Positions 5,957 through 14,256 of a stretch of 17,169 nt of DNA are shown here, in pieces. Every line of letters starts with the position of its first letter. The first letter of the stretch is position 1. The position numbers and the translations under genes were made by a program. The DNA lies in assembly GCA_011524615.1 (NCBI GenBank), contig WTJZ01000165.1:5780-22948 (forward strand). The letters are read 5' to 3'. The notes under the pieces are model-generated. The model worked only from the letters and a program-made list of their open reading frames with translations. It had not been told where the DNA came from and made no database searches. This DNA comes from Akkermansiaceae bacterium. Lineage in GTDB: Bacteria; Verrucomicrobiota; Verrucomicrobiia; Verrucomicrobiales; Akkermansiaceae.

Positions 5957-8008
5957 ATGATCTCACCAGAAGAAAACGCACCAAACTCAGACGCTCCAGA
6001 GAACGCGATCCAGCGTGGAGACTACACGGGACAGTTTACCGAAGACATCGATAACTCGGCTGAGATCGAAGCTATCGAGAACGACCCGACCAACTTCCCT
6101 AACTCGACCCGAGTCTACATTCCGGGCGAGATTCACCCACACATCAATGTCCCAATGCGTGAAATCCGTCAATCAGACACGGAGCATCCAAATGGGGTAA
6201 TCGAGAAGAACGATCCTATCAGAGTGTACGACTGTTCTGGTCCATGGGGTGACCCACACTTTAAGGGAGACGTTACCAAAGGACTCCCAGAACTCCGCCG
6301 TCAATGGATCCTTGATCGTGGAGACGTAGAGGAATACGAAGGTCGCGACGTCAAGCCTGAGGACAATGGATACCTCTCTGATGTCCACGCTGAGAAGTAC
6401 AATGCCAACAAGGCTGCTAAGAATAAGCTCAAAGAATACCCTGGACTCAAGCGTAAGCCTCTCAAGGCTAGCGCAGGTCATCCTGTCACTCAAAAGTGGT
6501 ACGCGGAACAAGGTATCATCACCGCAGAGATGGAATACGTCGCGATTCGTGAAAACATGGGACGTCAAGAAGAGTTCAAGACCATCGCGGACAAATATCC
6601 TAACCCGAATGATCTCCCACCAGAAGCATCTGACCGTATCAAGGAACTCTGCACCACCCCAGAGGGCTATGAGATGCCTCGTCCTTCTGAGATCAATCCA
6701 TACACTCAGGTTCCTCGTAATGTCATGAACCACCAGCACCCAGGTCAATCATGGGGTGCCATGACACCAGCGGTGATCACGCCTGAGTTTGTACGTTCTG
6801 AGGTTGCTCGTGGTCGTGCGATCATCCCAGCAAACATCAACCACCCTGAGAATGAGCCTATGGCGATCGGACGTAACTTCCTCGTCAAGATCAACGCTAA
6901 CATCGGTAACTCAGCAGTCGCATCTACGATCGACGAAGAAGTAGAAAAGATGCGTTGGGCTACTAAGTGGGGGGCTGACACCGTGATGGACCTCTCTACC
7001 GGTAAGAACATCCACGCCACCCGTGAATGGATCATGCGTAACTCTCCAGTACCAATCGGTACCGTCCCTATCTACCAAGCACTCGAAAAGGTCAACGGAA
7101 AGATGGAGGACCTCCACTGGGAGCTCTTCCGCGACACGCTCATCGAACAAGCAGAGCAAGGCGTAGACTACTTCACCATTCACGCCGCCGTGCTGAAGGC
7201 CTTCGTACCACATACCGCTAAGCGTATGACTGGTATCGTCTCTCGTGGTGGATCGATCATGGCTAAGTGGTGTATCCACCATGGTAAAGAGAACTTCCTC
7301 TACGAGCACTGGGACGAGATCTGTGACATCTGCGCAGCATACGATGTGAGCTTCTCTATCGGTGACGGACTCCGTCCAGGATCGATCGCAGACGCAAACG
7401 ACTACGCACAACTCGCAGAACTAGAGATCCAAGGTGAACTCACCAAGCGCGCATGGGCAAAAGGATGCCAGGTCATGAACGAAGGTCCAGGCCACGTTCC
7501 AATGCACCTCATCCAAGAGAACATGCAGAAGCAAATCGAATGGTGTCACGAGGCTCCATTCTACACGCTTGGCCCTCTCACCACTGACATTGCTCCAGGT
7601 TATGACCACTTCACCTCTGGAATTGGTGCAGCTCAGATCGGTTGGTACGGTTGTGCCATGCTCTGTTATGTGACTCCTAAGGAGCACCTCGGCCTCCCTA
7701 ACCGCGATGACGTTCGCGAAGGGGTTATCACCTACAAGATCGCAGCACACGCGGCTGACCTCGCCAAGGGGCACCCTGCAGCTCAGATCCGTGATAACGC
7801 TCTCTCCAAGGCACGATTCGAGTTCCGTTGGCGTGACCAGTTCGCTCTCGGTCTAGACCCTGCACGCGCAATCTCATTCCACGATGAAACTCTCCCAGCT
7901 GAAGGTGCTAAAACCGCTCACTTCTGCTCGATGTGTGGACCAACATTCTGCTCGATGAAGATCACCGCAGATGTGCGAAAATACGCAGAAGAGCAAGGCG
8001 TCGTGTAA
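5957..8008 (+). CDS. thiC: Phosphomethylpyrimidine synthase (HMP-P synthase)
   Basis: ThiC is the radical-SAM enzyme that rearranges aminoimidazole ribotide into HMP-phosphate, the pyrimidine half of thiamine. The product is 683 residues. The C-terminal cluster motif CX2CX4C is complete (Cys657, Cys660, Cys665 in FCSMCGPTFC). Family-typical segments include STRVYIPGEIHP, VYDCSGPWGDP, AVASTIDEEVEKMRWA, GADTVMDLSTGKNIH, SPVPIGTVPIYQALE, and MNEGPGHVP. An N-terminal extension domain makes it the long bacterial form. I chose the ATG at 5957; the frame opens at a TTG at 5930, but that codon sits in the leader hairpin. No clear Shine-Dalgarno sequence precedes the ATG. It is controlled by the TPP riboswitch and ends in a terminator. 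No other thi gene is in the window. Confidence 0.97.
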   Translation: MISPEENAPNSDAPENAIQRGDYTGQFTEDIDNSAEIEAIENDPTNFPNSTRVYIPGEIHPHINVPMREIRQSDTEHPNGVIEKNDPIRVYDCSGPWGDPHFKGDVTKGLPELRRQWILDRGDVEEYEGRDVKPEDNGYLSDVHAEKYNANKAAKNKLKEYPGLKRKPLKASAGHPVTQKWYAEQGIITAEMEYVAIRENMGRQEEFKTIADKYPNPNDLPPEASDRIKELCTTPEGYEMPRPSEINPYTQVPRNVMNHQHPGQSWGAMTPAVITPEFVRSEVARGRAIIPANINHPENEPMAIGRNFLVKINANIGNSAVASTIDEEVEKMRWATKWGADTVMDLSTGKNIHATREWIMRNSPVPIGTVPIYQALEKVNGKMEDLHWELFRDTLIEQAEQGVDYFTIHAAVLKAFVPHTAKRMTGIVSRGGSIMAKWCIHHGKENFLYEHWDEICDICAAYDVSFSIGDGLRPGSIADANDYAQLAELEIQGELTKRAWAKGCQVMNEGPGHVPMHLIQENMQKQIEWCHEAPFYTLGPLTTDIAPGYDHFTSGIGAAQIGWYGCAMLCYVTPKEHLGLPNRDDVREGVITYKIAAHAADLAKGHPAAQIRDNALSKARFEFRWRDQFALGLDPARAISFHDETLPAEGAKTAHFCSMCGPTFCSMKITADVRKYAEEQGVV

Positions 8009-8040
8009 CGATCAAAAAATATAAATACGACAAATAATTA

Positions 8041-8070
8041 AAAAAGCGCACTGTTACCAGTGCGCTTTTT
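8041..8070. terminator. Bidirectional intrinsic terminator between thiC and katG
   Basis: AAAAAGCGCACTG (8041-8053) and CAGTGCGCTTTTT (8058-8070) are perfect reverse complements around TTAC. A T tract follows the stem in both directions, so one element can end thiC (+, stop 32 bases before) and katG (-, stop 33 bases before). Confidence 0.92.
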
Positions 8071-8103
8071 CGTTAACTAATTATGAAAAACAATACGTTG
8101 TTG

Positions 8104-10293
8104 CTAGTTAACAAAATCAGAGTTCATGACTTTACACCAGCCTTTTATGAAATCTTTTATGAATTGTTCTGATCCATCTGCACTCGCATAGACTTCGGCA
8201 ATCGCTCTGAGCTCAGAATTAGCCCCCACGATGAGATCAACACGTGTTCCAGTCCACTTCATTTCCCCTGTTTGGCGACATTTCCCCGCAAAGGCGGATC
8301 CATGAGGGCAGAGAGCAGACCAAGTCGTCCCCATATCCAAGAGGTTCACGAAGTAATCATTAGTCAGTGTGCCCACTTGCTCTGAGAATACTCCATACTC
8401 TGAGTCATCCACATTCGTCCCCAACACTCGCATTCCACCAAGGAGGACAACCATTTCCGCAGGCGTCAACCCAAGGAGCTGCGCCTTATCCAAAAGCATC
8501 TTCTCTGCAGGAATCGCGTATTGCTCCTGGAGATAATTACGGAATCCGTCAGCCTCGGGCTCTAACATAGCGACAGAATCAACCTCTGTTTGCTCCTGAG
8601 TAGCATCCCCTCGGCCTGAGGCGAATGGAACTGCAATCTCACCTAGACCTGCGCGTTCTAAGGCTTGCTCAATTCCGACATTCCCACCCAGAACGATGAG
8701 ATCAGCGATCGAGACGGGGAAGTTCACTGTAGCCTGAATCTCATGATAAACCGCTAGAACCTTCTCTAATTGCGCAGGCTTATTGACTGCCCAGCTTTTC
8801 ATCGGTTCTAGTCGAATTCTTGCCCCGTTCGCTCCGCCTCGTTTATCCGATCCTCGATAAGTCGACGCGGACGACCAAGCAGTATAGACGAGTTCAGAAG
8901 TAGTTAAGTCCGACTTATCGATGAGGATCTTGAGCTCGCCCGCTTCCTCTACCGATAACTCACGGCCTGCAGGAATCGGATCCTGCCAAATCAGCTCCTC
9001 ACTAGGCACATCAGCTCCCAGATAATTCGTTACTGGTCCCATGTCCCGATGAGTCAGCTTAAACCAAGCCCGTGCAAACGCATCCGCAAAGGCCTCTTGA
9101 TCTTCGGCAAATCGTCGCGAAATCTCACAATAGATAGGATCCTCTCGTAAGGCGAGATCACTCGTAAACATGATAGGTGCATGCGCTACCCCCTCTTGGT
9201 GAGCATCCGGCACCGTTCCCGCTCCTTGGCCATCACGAGGAATCCATTGGAATGCTCCTGCAGGACTCTTCGTCAGTTCCCACTCATACCCAAAGAGGTT
9301 TTTGAAGTACCCATTAGACCACTGAGTCGGCGTATTAGACCATGCCCCCTCTAGACCACTGGTAATTGTGTCCTCGGAGTGTCCCTTTCCCATCGAGTTT
9401 CGCCATCCTGTACTTTGCTGCTCGATTGGTGCTCCCTCAGGAGCTGGACCGACATGCTCCTCTGGATTCCCCGCACCATGCGCCTTACCAAAGGTATGAC
9501 CTCCAGCAATTAATGCGACCGTCTCCTCATCATTCATCGCCATGCGACCAAAGGTCTCACGAATATCTCGAGCCGAAGCCAAAGGATCGGGGATTCCATT
9601 CGGCCCCTCCGGATTCACATAGATCAGTCCCATCTGCACTGCCGCTAGAGGTGACGCGAGCTCTCGCTCTCCAGAATAGCGCTCATCCGCGAGCCACTCT
9701 CCCTCTGGCCCCCAATAGATGTCTTCTTCAGGTTCCCATATATCCTCCCGTCCACCACCAAAGCCAAAGGGCTTTAACCCCATGGACTCGAGCGCACAGT
9801 TACCCGCGAGGATCATCAGGTCAGCCCATGAAATCTTCTGTCCATACTTCTGCTTGATAGGCCACAGGAGTAGTCGCGCCTTATCAAGATTCCCATTATC
9901 AGGCCAACTATTCAGTGGAGCAAACCGCATCGATCCAGTTCCCGCGCCACCACGCCCGTCTGCCGTTCTATACGTCCCTGCACTATGCCATGCCATTCTG
10001 ATAAAGAATGGCCCATAGTGCCCATAATCTGCTGGCCACCAGTCCTGAGAATCAGTCATCAGCGCAATGAGATCCTCCTTAACCTCCTCCAGATCTAAGG
10101 AATTGAAGGCTGCTTGATAATCGAAGTCCGCATCCAACGGAGATGACTTCTCACTGTGTTGCTTCAGAATTCCTAAATCCAACTTCTCAGGCCACCACTC
10201 TTGGTTGGTCTTCTTAAGTCGCGAATTACTCGGCATACTCGATCCGTGATTAAAGGGACACTTACCACCTTCATTTTTATTTTGATCACTCAT
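8104..10293 (-). CDS. katG: Catalase-peroxidase
   Basis: KatG is a haem enzyme that removes hydrogen peroxide by catalase and peroxidase activity. With the ATG at 10291-10293 (MSDQNKNEGGKCPFNHG) it has 729 residues, the normal length; the in-frame ATG at 10317 adds eight residues not seen in the family. The N-terminal active domain keeps distal Arg99, Trp102 and His103 (RMAWHSAGTYR), proximal His266 (GGHTFGKAHG), and the residues of the Met-Tyr-Trp cofactor: Trp102, Tyr225 (GLIYVNPEGP) and Met251. The C-terminal half is the usual degenerate peroxidase domain. There is no signal peptide, so it is cytoplasmic. It is divergent from oxyR across 88 bases that contain an OxyR operator and a TATAAT -10, so peroxide induction through OxyR is expected. 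It shares its terminator with thiC. Confidence 0.97.
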   Translation of the reverse strand: MSDQNKNEGGKCPFNHGSSMPSNSRLKKTNQEWWPEKLDLGILKQHSEKSSPLDADFDYQAAFNSLDLEEVKEDLIALMTDSQDWWPADYGHYGPFFIRMAWHSAGTYRTADGRGGAGTGSMRFAPLNSWPDNGNLDKARLLLWPIKQKYGQKISWADLMILAGNCALESMGLKPFGFGGGREDIWEPEEDIYWGPEGEWLADERYSGERELASPLAAVQMGLIYVNPEGPNGIPDPLASARDIRETFGRMAMNDEETVALIAGGHTFGKAHGAGNPEEHVGPAPEGAPIEQQSTGWRNSMGKGHSEDTITSGLEGAWSNTPTQWSNGYFKNLFGYEWELTKSPAGAFQWIPRDGQGAGTVPDAHQEGVAHAPIMFTSDLALREDPIYCEISRRFAEDQEAFADAFARAWFKLTHRDMGPVTNYLGADVPSEELIWQDPIPAGRELSVEEAGELKILIDKSDLTTSELVYTAWSSASTYRGSDKRGGANGARIRLEPMKSWAVNKPAQLEKVLAVYHEIQATVNFPVSIADLIVLGGNVGIEQALERAGLGEIAVPFASGRGDATQEQTEVDSVAMLEPEADGFRNYLQEQYAIPAEKMLLDKAQLLGLTPAEMVVLLGGMRVLGTNVDDSEYGVFSEQVGTLTNDYFVNLLDMGTTWSALCPHGSAFAGKCRQTGEMKWTGTRVDLIVGANSELRAIAEVYASADGSEQFIKDFIKGWCKVMNSDFVN

Positions 10294-10308
10294 AATTATT
10301 TTTAATGC

Positions 10309-10337
10309 ATTATACACACAGTAACGTAATTTAAAAA
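10309..10337 (-). promoter_or_regulatory. katG promoter with perfect -10 and weak -35
   Basis: On the - strand a perfect TATAAT lies at 10314-10309. The hexamer 17 bases upstream (10337-10332) is TTTTTA, a poor -35, which is typical of activator-dependent promoters. Transcription would start near 10302, about nine bases before the ATG. The OxyR operator abuts the -35 position. Confidence 0.6.
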
Positions 10338-10373
10338 TACATATACACTATACCATATATAGGATATAGCTAT
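10337..10373. promoter_or_regulatory. OxyR operator, two dyads (four half-sites)
   Basis: The known OxyR tetramer site is ATAG-N7-CTAT-N7-ATAG-N7-CTAT. Here ATAC (10337-10340), CTAT (10348-10351), ATAG (10359-10362) and CTAT (10370-10373) stand with exactly seven bases between each pair; only one base of sixteen differs. It ends eight bases before the oxyR ATG, so binding should repress oxyR itself, and it abuts the -35 region of katG, where OxyR activates. Confidence 0.75.
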
Positions 10374-10381
10374 GGAAGAAT

Positions 10382-11287
10382 ATGGACACCCAACGCATCA
10401 AATACTTCCTCTCAGTCTACCAAAAGGGGTCCTTCTCACGCGCAGCGATCGCATGCCACATCTCACAACCATCTCTCAGTAATCAGATCATCAAGCTGGA
10501 AAATGAAGTCGGCGGCACTCTCTTCACTCGTGATCGTAATGGAGTCACGCTCACTGAACTCGGCGAGGGCTTCCTCCCTCACGCCCAAGCCATCATGTCG
10601 GCGGTCATTAACGCCTATGAATTCACCGAGCATACACAATCGGTCCTCCAACGACCGATCCGTATCGGGGCGATTCCTACCATCGCGCCCTACCTCCTTC
10701 CGTCTCTCCTCGAATGCATTAAGAAACATCACCCAGAAGCCGAATTCGATATCCTAGAGGACACTACCTCTGCACAGTTAGAGGCCTTTCGTAACAGACA
10801 ACTCGACTTCAGCCTCATCAGCCCCCCTACAGAACTCGATCCCCAGCTCACGCACTTAGACCTCCTGCAAGACGAACTCCTCCTCACTCTACCAGAAGAT
10901 CACCCCAACAGTGACGACTCCGCAGTCAAACTCTCCGACCTAACGCGTGACCACCTCATTCTCCTTAATGATGAGCACTGCCTCTCTCAACAGACTAGAA
11001 CCTATTGCAAGAGTGTCGGAGCTCAGGCCGCAGTCTCCGTCCGGAGTTCACAGATCTCGACCCTACTCGGATTCGTCGAGGCTGGACTAGGCTACACCTT
11101 TACCCCCTCCCTAGCGTGCCCTACCTTTCAGAACCGTCGCGTCACGTACCATAGCCTCTCGCCCACCCCGTATCATCGCCTCATTAGGCTCGCTTGGCAT
11201 CGGGACAATGAGAGCTCTCTGACTCATCACCTTCTGCTACCAACGCTCCAATTATGGTCTCGTCATCTCACTAAGCAATCGCTCTAG
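10382..11287 (+). CDS. oxyR: Hydrogen-peroxide sensor, LysR-family regulator OxyR
   Basis: A 301-residue LysR-type transcriptional regulator. Residues 1-60 form the winged helix-turn-helix (MDTQRIKYFLSVYQKGSFSRAA, then HISQPSLSNQI). The rest is the effector domain. The segment LLNDEHCLSQQTRTYC places Cys200 and Cys209 nine residues apart, matching the redox pair Cys199/Cys208 of E. coli OxyR, which forms a disulfide on peroxide exposure. This, with divergent katG and an OxyR-type operator between them, makes the assignment firm. GGAAG four bases before the ATG could be a weak Shine-Dalgarno. The stop is TAG, and it is convergent with the ABC1 kinase gene, ten bases apart. Confidence 0.93.
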   Translation: MDTQRIKYFLSVYQKGSFSRAAIACHISQPSLSNQIIKLENEVGGTLFTRDRNGVTLTELGEGFLPHAQAIMSAVINAYEFTEHTQSVLQRPIRIGAIPTIAPYLLPSLLECIKKHHPEAEFDILEDTTSAQLEAFRNRQLDFSLISPPTELDPQLTHLDLLQDELLLTLPEDHPNSDDSAVKLSDLTRDHLILLNDEHCLSQQTRTYCKSVGAQAAVSVRSSQISTLLGFVEAGLGYTFTPSLACPTFQNRRVTYHSLSPTPYHRLIRLAWHRDNESSLTHHLLLPTLQLWSRHLTKQSL

Positions 11288-11297
11288 CGAACCTCCA

Positions 11298-12491
11298 TTA
11301 CTCAGGTATCAGATCACCTGTATACTTTAATACATCTTCCAACAAGTTAGCCCCGGGAGCACATCTCAGAGCCATGCCATCTAAGTACATCAAGCTCTTG
11401 ATCACCGGAAAGGCGCCCTCTGGGAACTCCATGCCAGAATGCACGCAGAGCTTAACCGTCTCCATCATCTGATAGGTAAGACTACTTTTCCCACTCTCAA
11501 AGCCGCTATACAGCTTGGCAAAACTCTCTCGATAATGAGCTTCATTACGGGGTGGTGTCAGCGCGAGAGACTGCATCACCGTGGCGGCAGAAATGTAGTC
11601 CTGTTTCCCTAGCTCACCAAGGAACAGCAATAACCCTTGGGTAAAGCCAGCATCTGCCACCTCGATATTAGCATTGTCAATAAACCAAAGCTGATCCCCC
11701 TGATAGAAGATGTTTCCTGGATGTAAGTCACCATGGAACTCTCCGCGCAGGAATAAGAAGTAACCCTGAGTACGAAAGAGATTCAGCAATTGCTCATACT
11801 GGAACGCTCCATTCTTCAGCCCCTCCGATACACTCTGCACCGTCACTCGTTCACTGACAAAAACCTGAGATGAACTCAAGTCGTCGTAAACCTTGGGAAA
11901 CGCTAAGCGCTGCAAGTGAGCTAAGTGATGAGCCTGGTCTCGGAGTGCTTTAAGCCGCTGTGTGCCCTCCGCCTCATTGCGTAAGTCAAGCTCTGTACGA
12001 GTCAGCCGAGCAATCGTCTCAATCGTTCCCATCGGGTCTGCGAGCCGCTTTAGCTTAGGGTAAAAGGTCAGCGCACATCGGGCGAGCCACCTTACCGCTC
12101 CGAGATCCTTCTCGAAGTCTTCTTGCGCTCTAGGCTTGATTACCTTGACCACCACTTGCTCCCCATTGGCTAGCGTCGCAGCATGTACCTGCCCTAATGA
12201 CGCAGCGGCTAGAGGCTGCTCAGAGACCTCGCTAACTTGCTCCCAAAACAACTCAGGAGCCCCTTCGCGCAACAACTGCTCAACCGTAGACCAAGGTAGA
12301 GGACGAGTCTGCTCATAGAGCGCCTGCAACTGCAGACAACGCTCCGTCCCAAGGAGATCGGACCTCACCGCATACATCTGCGCGATCTTCACCGCTAGCA
12401 GTCCCATGCGCTCGATCTTATCGACCTCGATCTCCCTCTTACTAAACAATAATCGGAAGAGTGAAATAAACTTAAGCGCCCGTATCATCAT
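11298..12491 (-). CDS. Short ABC1/UbiB-family atypical kinase
   Basis: A 397-residue protein of the ABC1/UbiB (ADCK) family of atypical kinases and ATPases, known for roles in quinone synthesis and lipid metabolism. Visible motifs: KIAQ at 35-38 in place of the usual KxGQ; the alanine-rich loop AAASLGQVH (95-103); VVVKV with Lys116; ELDLRNEA (167-174); HGDLHPGN (253-260) with catalytic Asp255 and Asn260; and FIDNA with metal-binding Asp272 (DNA in place of DFG). It is shorter than many UbiB proteins (around 500 or more residues), and the C terminus (GDLIPE) has no pair of membrane helices, so it is probably soluble. No ubiquinone gene lies nearby. It follows the DUF2059 gene on the same strand at 102 bases with no visible terminator. 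I do not assign it as ubiB. Confidence 0.85.
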   Translation of the reverse strand: MMIRALKFISLFRLLFSKREIEVDKIERMGLLAVKIAQMYAVRSDLLGTERCLQLQALYEQTRPLPWSTVEQLLREGAPELFWEQVSEVSEQPLAAASLGQVHAATLANGEQVVVKVIKPRAQEDFEKDLGAVRWLARCALTFYPKLKRLADPMGTIETIARLTRTELDLRNEAEGTQRLKALRDQAHHLAHLQRLAFPKVYDDLSSSQVFVSERVTVQSVSEGLKNGAFQYEQLLNLFRTQGYFLFLRGEFHGDLHPGNIFYQGDQLWFIDNANIEVADAGFTQGLLLFLGELGKQDYISAATVMQSLALTPPRNEAHYRESFAKLYSGFESGKSSLTYQMMETVKLCVHSGMEFPEGAFPVIKSLMYLDGMALRCAPGANLLEDVLKYTGDLIPE

Positions 12492-12593
12492 TTAAGCTAA
12501 TCCGACTCAGACACTTAGCAACTGAATAGTTTGATCCAGCCATTAGACCGCACCCTAAACTCGATACGATCCAACGTGCTCTCATCATCAGGA

Positions 12594-13058
12594 TCACTTC
12601 TGCACTTTTTCAAAGAATGGAGCCAGTCTCTCCATCAGTTTGCCCTGCGCGTTTTGAGCCTCGAGCATCCCGATACGAGCCCCCTCTTGCATCAAGGCTG
12701 GACTCTGCTTGATAAACTTTTGTCCCACTGCAGTATTGTAAAAGGCGATCACCTCCGTGAGCTCCTCATCTGTAAAGCTATCTCGGTAGAGCTGCTTCAT
12801 CTGGTTCACCATGCCCTCCTGATCAATGTCCGTCTCGAACCAGGTCTTAAAGATCGCCTGCAGTTCCTTCTTCCCTTCTGCATCCAATTGCAACTGTGCC
12901 GCCTGCTGTTCAATCATCGGCATCATCGCCTCAAACCCACCAGTCAACTGCTTCTGCATATCCATCACCTCGAAGAGATCGTCCACCGTATCCGCCTTAA
13001 CTGCAGACAATGAACAGACCGCAAACAACATCACCTTAGCAAATTTCATGTTTTTCAT
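12594..13058 (-). CDS. Exported DUF2059-type protein, unknown function
   Basis: A 154-residue protein with a signal peptide (residues 1 to about 22, MKNMKFAKVMLFAVCSLSAVKA), followed by an all-helical domain. VDDLFEVMDMQKQLTGGFEAMMPMI near the N terminus and LYRDSFTDEELTEVIAFYNTAVGQKFIKQSPALMQEG near the C terminus are the marks of DUF2059, a widespread exported family of unknown function. The predicted site is the periplasm. A second ATG at 13049 (MKFAKVMLF) is equally possible as the start, since neither has a Shine-Dalgarno sequence. It lies upstream of the ABC1 kinase on the same strand and could be co-transcribed with it. Confidence 0.8.
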   Translation of the reverse strand: MKNMKFAKVMLFAVCSLSAVKADTVDDLFEVMDMQKQLTGGFEAMMPMIEQQAAQLQLDAEGKKELQAIFKTWFETDIDQEGMVNQMKQLYRDSFTDEELTEVIAFYNTAVGQKFIKQSPALMQEGARIGMLEAQNAQGKLMERLAPFFEKVQK

Positions 13059-13295
13059 ATTCTACAGGAATAGATCCCAATCCTACACGACCGTCAATGC
13101 TCAAACACGCCCCCTGCTACACGTAATTCACGCCTCACACACTCTCTCTCAGGTGAAAATCCAAGACAAGAACACGGCTTCATCTCCTATTCAGGAAGCA
13201 TCATTATTATACGCCCATCACAAACGCACTGATGTCGTACTGACAACAAGCGCCCATCCAAAACCGCAAGCTGCTTTCCAATACATACTCAAACC
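13059..13295. other. Intergenic region between divergent genes, no recognised element
   Basis: These 237 bases separate the starts of the DUF2059 gene (-) and the protease gene (+). I see no gene, strong inverted repeat or convincing promoter pair. A TATTAT at 13205-13210 lacks a matching -35. Confidence 0.5.
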
Positions 13296-14057
13296 ATGAC
13301 AAAAATACTAAACACCCTACTCATATTATGTTGTTGCGCCCAAGCGAATACATGGATTCGAATCGGATACGTTTATCCCAGTGATACACGTGACCGCTAT
13401 GGCTCCGATACAGCTGCAGCTGCAGATATCGCAGCCAAGCACTCATTTGTCCAAACCGCATTCAAACGCTCAGGCACTCAGACTCGTATCTCAGCCCTCA
13501 GACTAGCCAGAGTAAACAGTAATATGACAACTGCCACTGACACTCTGTCTCAGATGTATGATTTCATCGACAACATTCGTACGACCTTCGTGTGGCCATA
13601 CCAATTTGCTCAAAGCAGAGTTCGCTGGGACTGGGGTAAACGCGGGGCAAATTATGCCTCTCGTAATGAGCTAAGCCTAATGTGCTTTGTCAGTCCTCTT
13701 GAATCTGGAATCTGCTACGGTCAAGCCTACGGTCCTTGTAGCCTAGTGAAATACAATAGCCCTGCTGGAATCTACACTCACGAGATCGGACATAACTTCA
13801 CACTTGCTCACGGCACGGGTGGTTATGTCAAAAATGACGAAGACGCAGACCTCAGTGAATCTGAATTCTACGCATCTAACCTAAGTAACAATAAGAGAAC
13901 AGGCATGGCAGGAGCCAGTGAAGCATACAGCATAGCACGTTACTCTAACCCTAACCGTACCTATTCTGGTTACCCATACGGTACCGCCGACCGTAATAAC
14001 GCCTCGATCATTCGTACAACTCGTACATCTGTTCGAGCATACAAGGACGCTTGGTAA
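13296..14057 (+). CDS. Secreted zinc metalloprotease, reprolysin-like (M12B type)
   Basis: A 253-residue protein. Residues 1-17 are a signal peptide (MTKILNTLLILCCCAQA) with a signal peptidase I type end (AQA). The zinc site HEIGHNFTLAH is at 162-172, with His162, His166 and His172 as ligands and Glu163 as the base; this HExxHxxxxxH form marks the metzincins. RTGMAGA around Met204 is the likely Met-turn, and the tail RYSNPNRTYSGYPYGTAD plus NNASIIR resembles the end of bacterial reprolysin-like proteases. Four cysteines in the mature chain near 130-148 may form disulfides. There is no long propeptide and no C-terminal sorting domain, so it is a compact, catalytic-domain-only form. No Shine-Dalgarno sequence is visible. 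The gene has its own terminator. The substrate is unknown. Confidence 0.8.
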   Translation: MTKILNTLLILCCCAQANTWIRIGYVYPSDTRDRYGSDTAAAADIAAKHSFVQTAFKRSGTQTRISALRLARVNSNMTTATDTLSQMYDFIDNIRTTFVWPYQFAQSRVRWDWGKRGANYASRNELSLMCFVSPLESGICYGQAYGPCSLVKYNSPAGIYTHEIGHNFTLAHGTGGYVKNDEDADLSESEFYASNLSNNKRTGMAGASEAYSIARYSNPNRTYSGYPYGTADRNNASIIRTTRTSVRAYKDAW

Positions 14058-14087
14058 GCTACAAGAGGCGATCCCTCATACTTTTCT

Positions 14088-14119
14088 CTCCCTCCGCACC
14101 ACATATGGAGGGAGTTTTT
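14088..14119 (+). terminator. Intrinsic terminator of the metalloprotease gene
   Basis: CTCCCTCC (14088-14095) and GGAGGGAG (14107-14114) form an eight-base-pair stem with an eleven-base loop, followed by TTTTT. It lies about 30 bases after the stop codon. Confidence 0.85.
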
Positions 14120-14193
14120 ATTTCCTCCATTCCACTGACTCATCTCGATAACCTTAGTACTTCTTATCAATCGTACTCATCTCAAACTTAGGT

Positions 14194-14222
14194 TTGACTC
14201 TCTACCCGTTCCCCCGTATAGC
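14194..14222 (+). promoter_or_regulatory. leuCD promoter
   Basis: TTGACT (14194-14199) and TATAGC (14217-14222) are exactly 17 bases apart and match the sigma70 consensus in five and four positions. The start of transcription would be near 14229, giving a leader of about 28 bases, too short for a T-box or a leader-peptide attenuator. It is the best sigma70-like promoter in the window. Confidence 0.6.
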
Positions 14223-14256
14223 TTCCGTCCCTTATAGGGTTCGAACGAAATTTACT

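Noticed and set aside
6173..6748. 191-codon frame on the - strand inside thiC, and similar long frames antisense to thiC and acnB
   Set aside because: They are shadows: no recognisable domains, unlikely composition, and they overlap strongly conserved coding sequence on the opposite strand.
13323..13340. Lipoprotein signal (LCCC) in the metalloprotease
   Set aside because: The residue before the first cysteine is Leu, which does not fit a lipobox; AQA at the end fits signal peptidase I.
14238..14247. GGGTTCGAAC resembling a tRNA T-arm
   Set aside because: No anticodon arm, D-arm or acceptor stem can be built around it, and it lies in the leuC leader.
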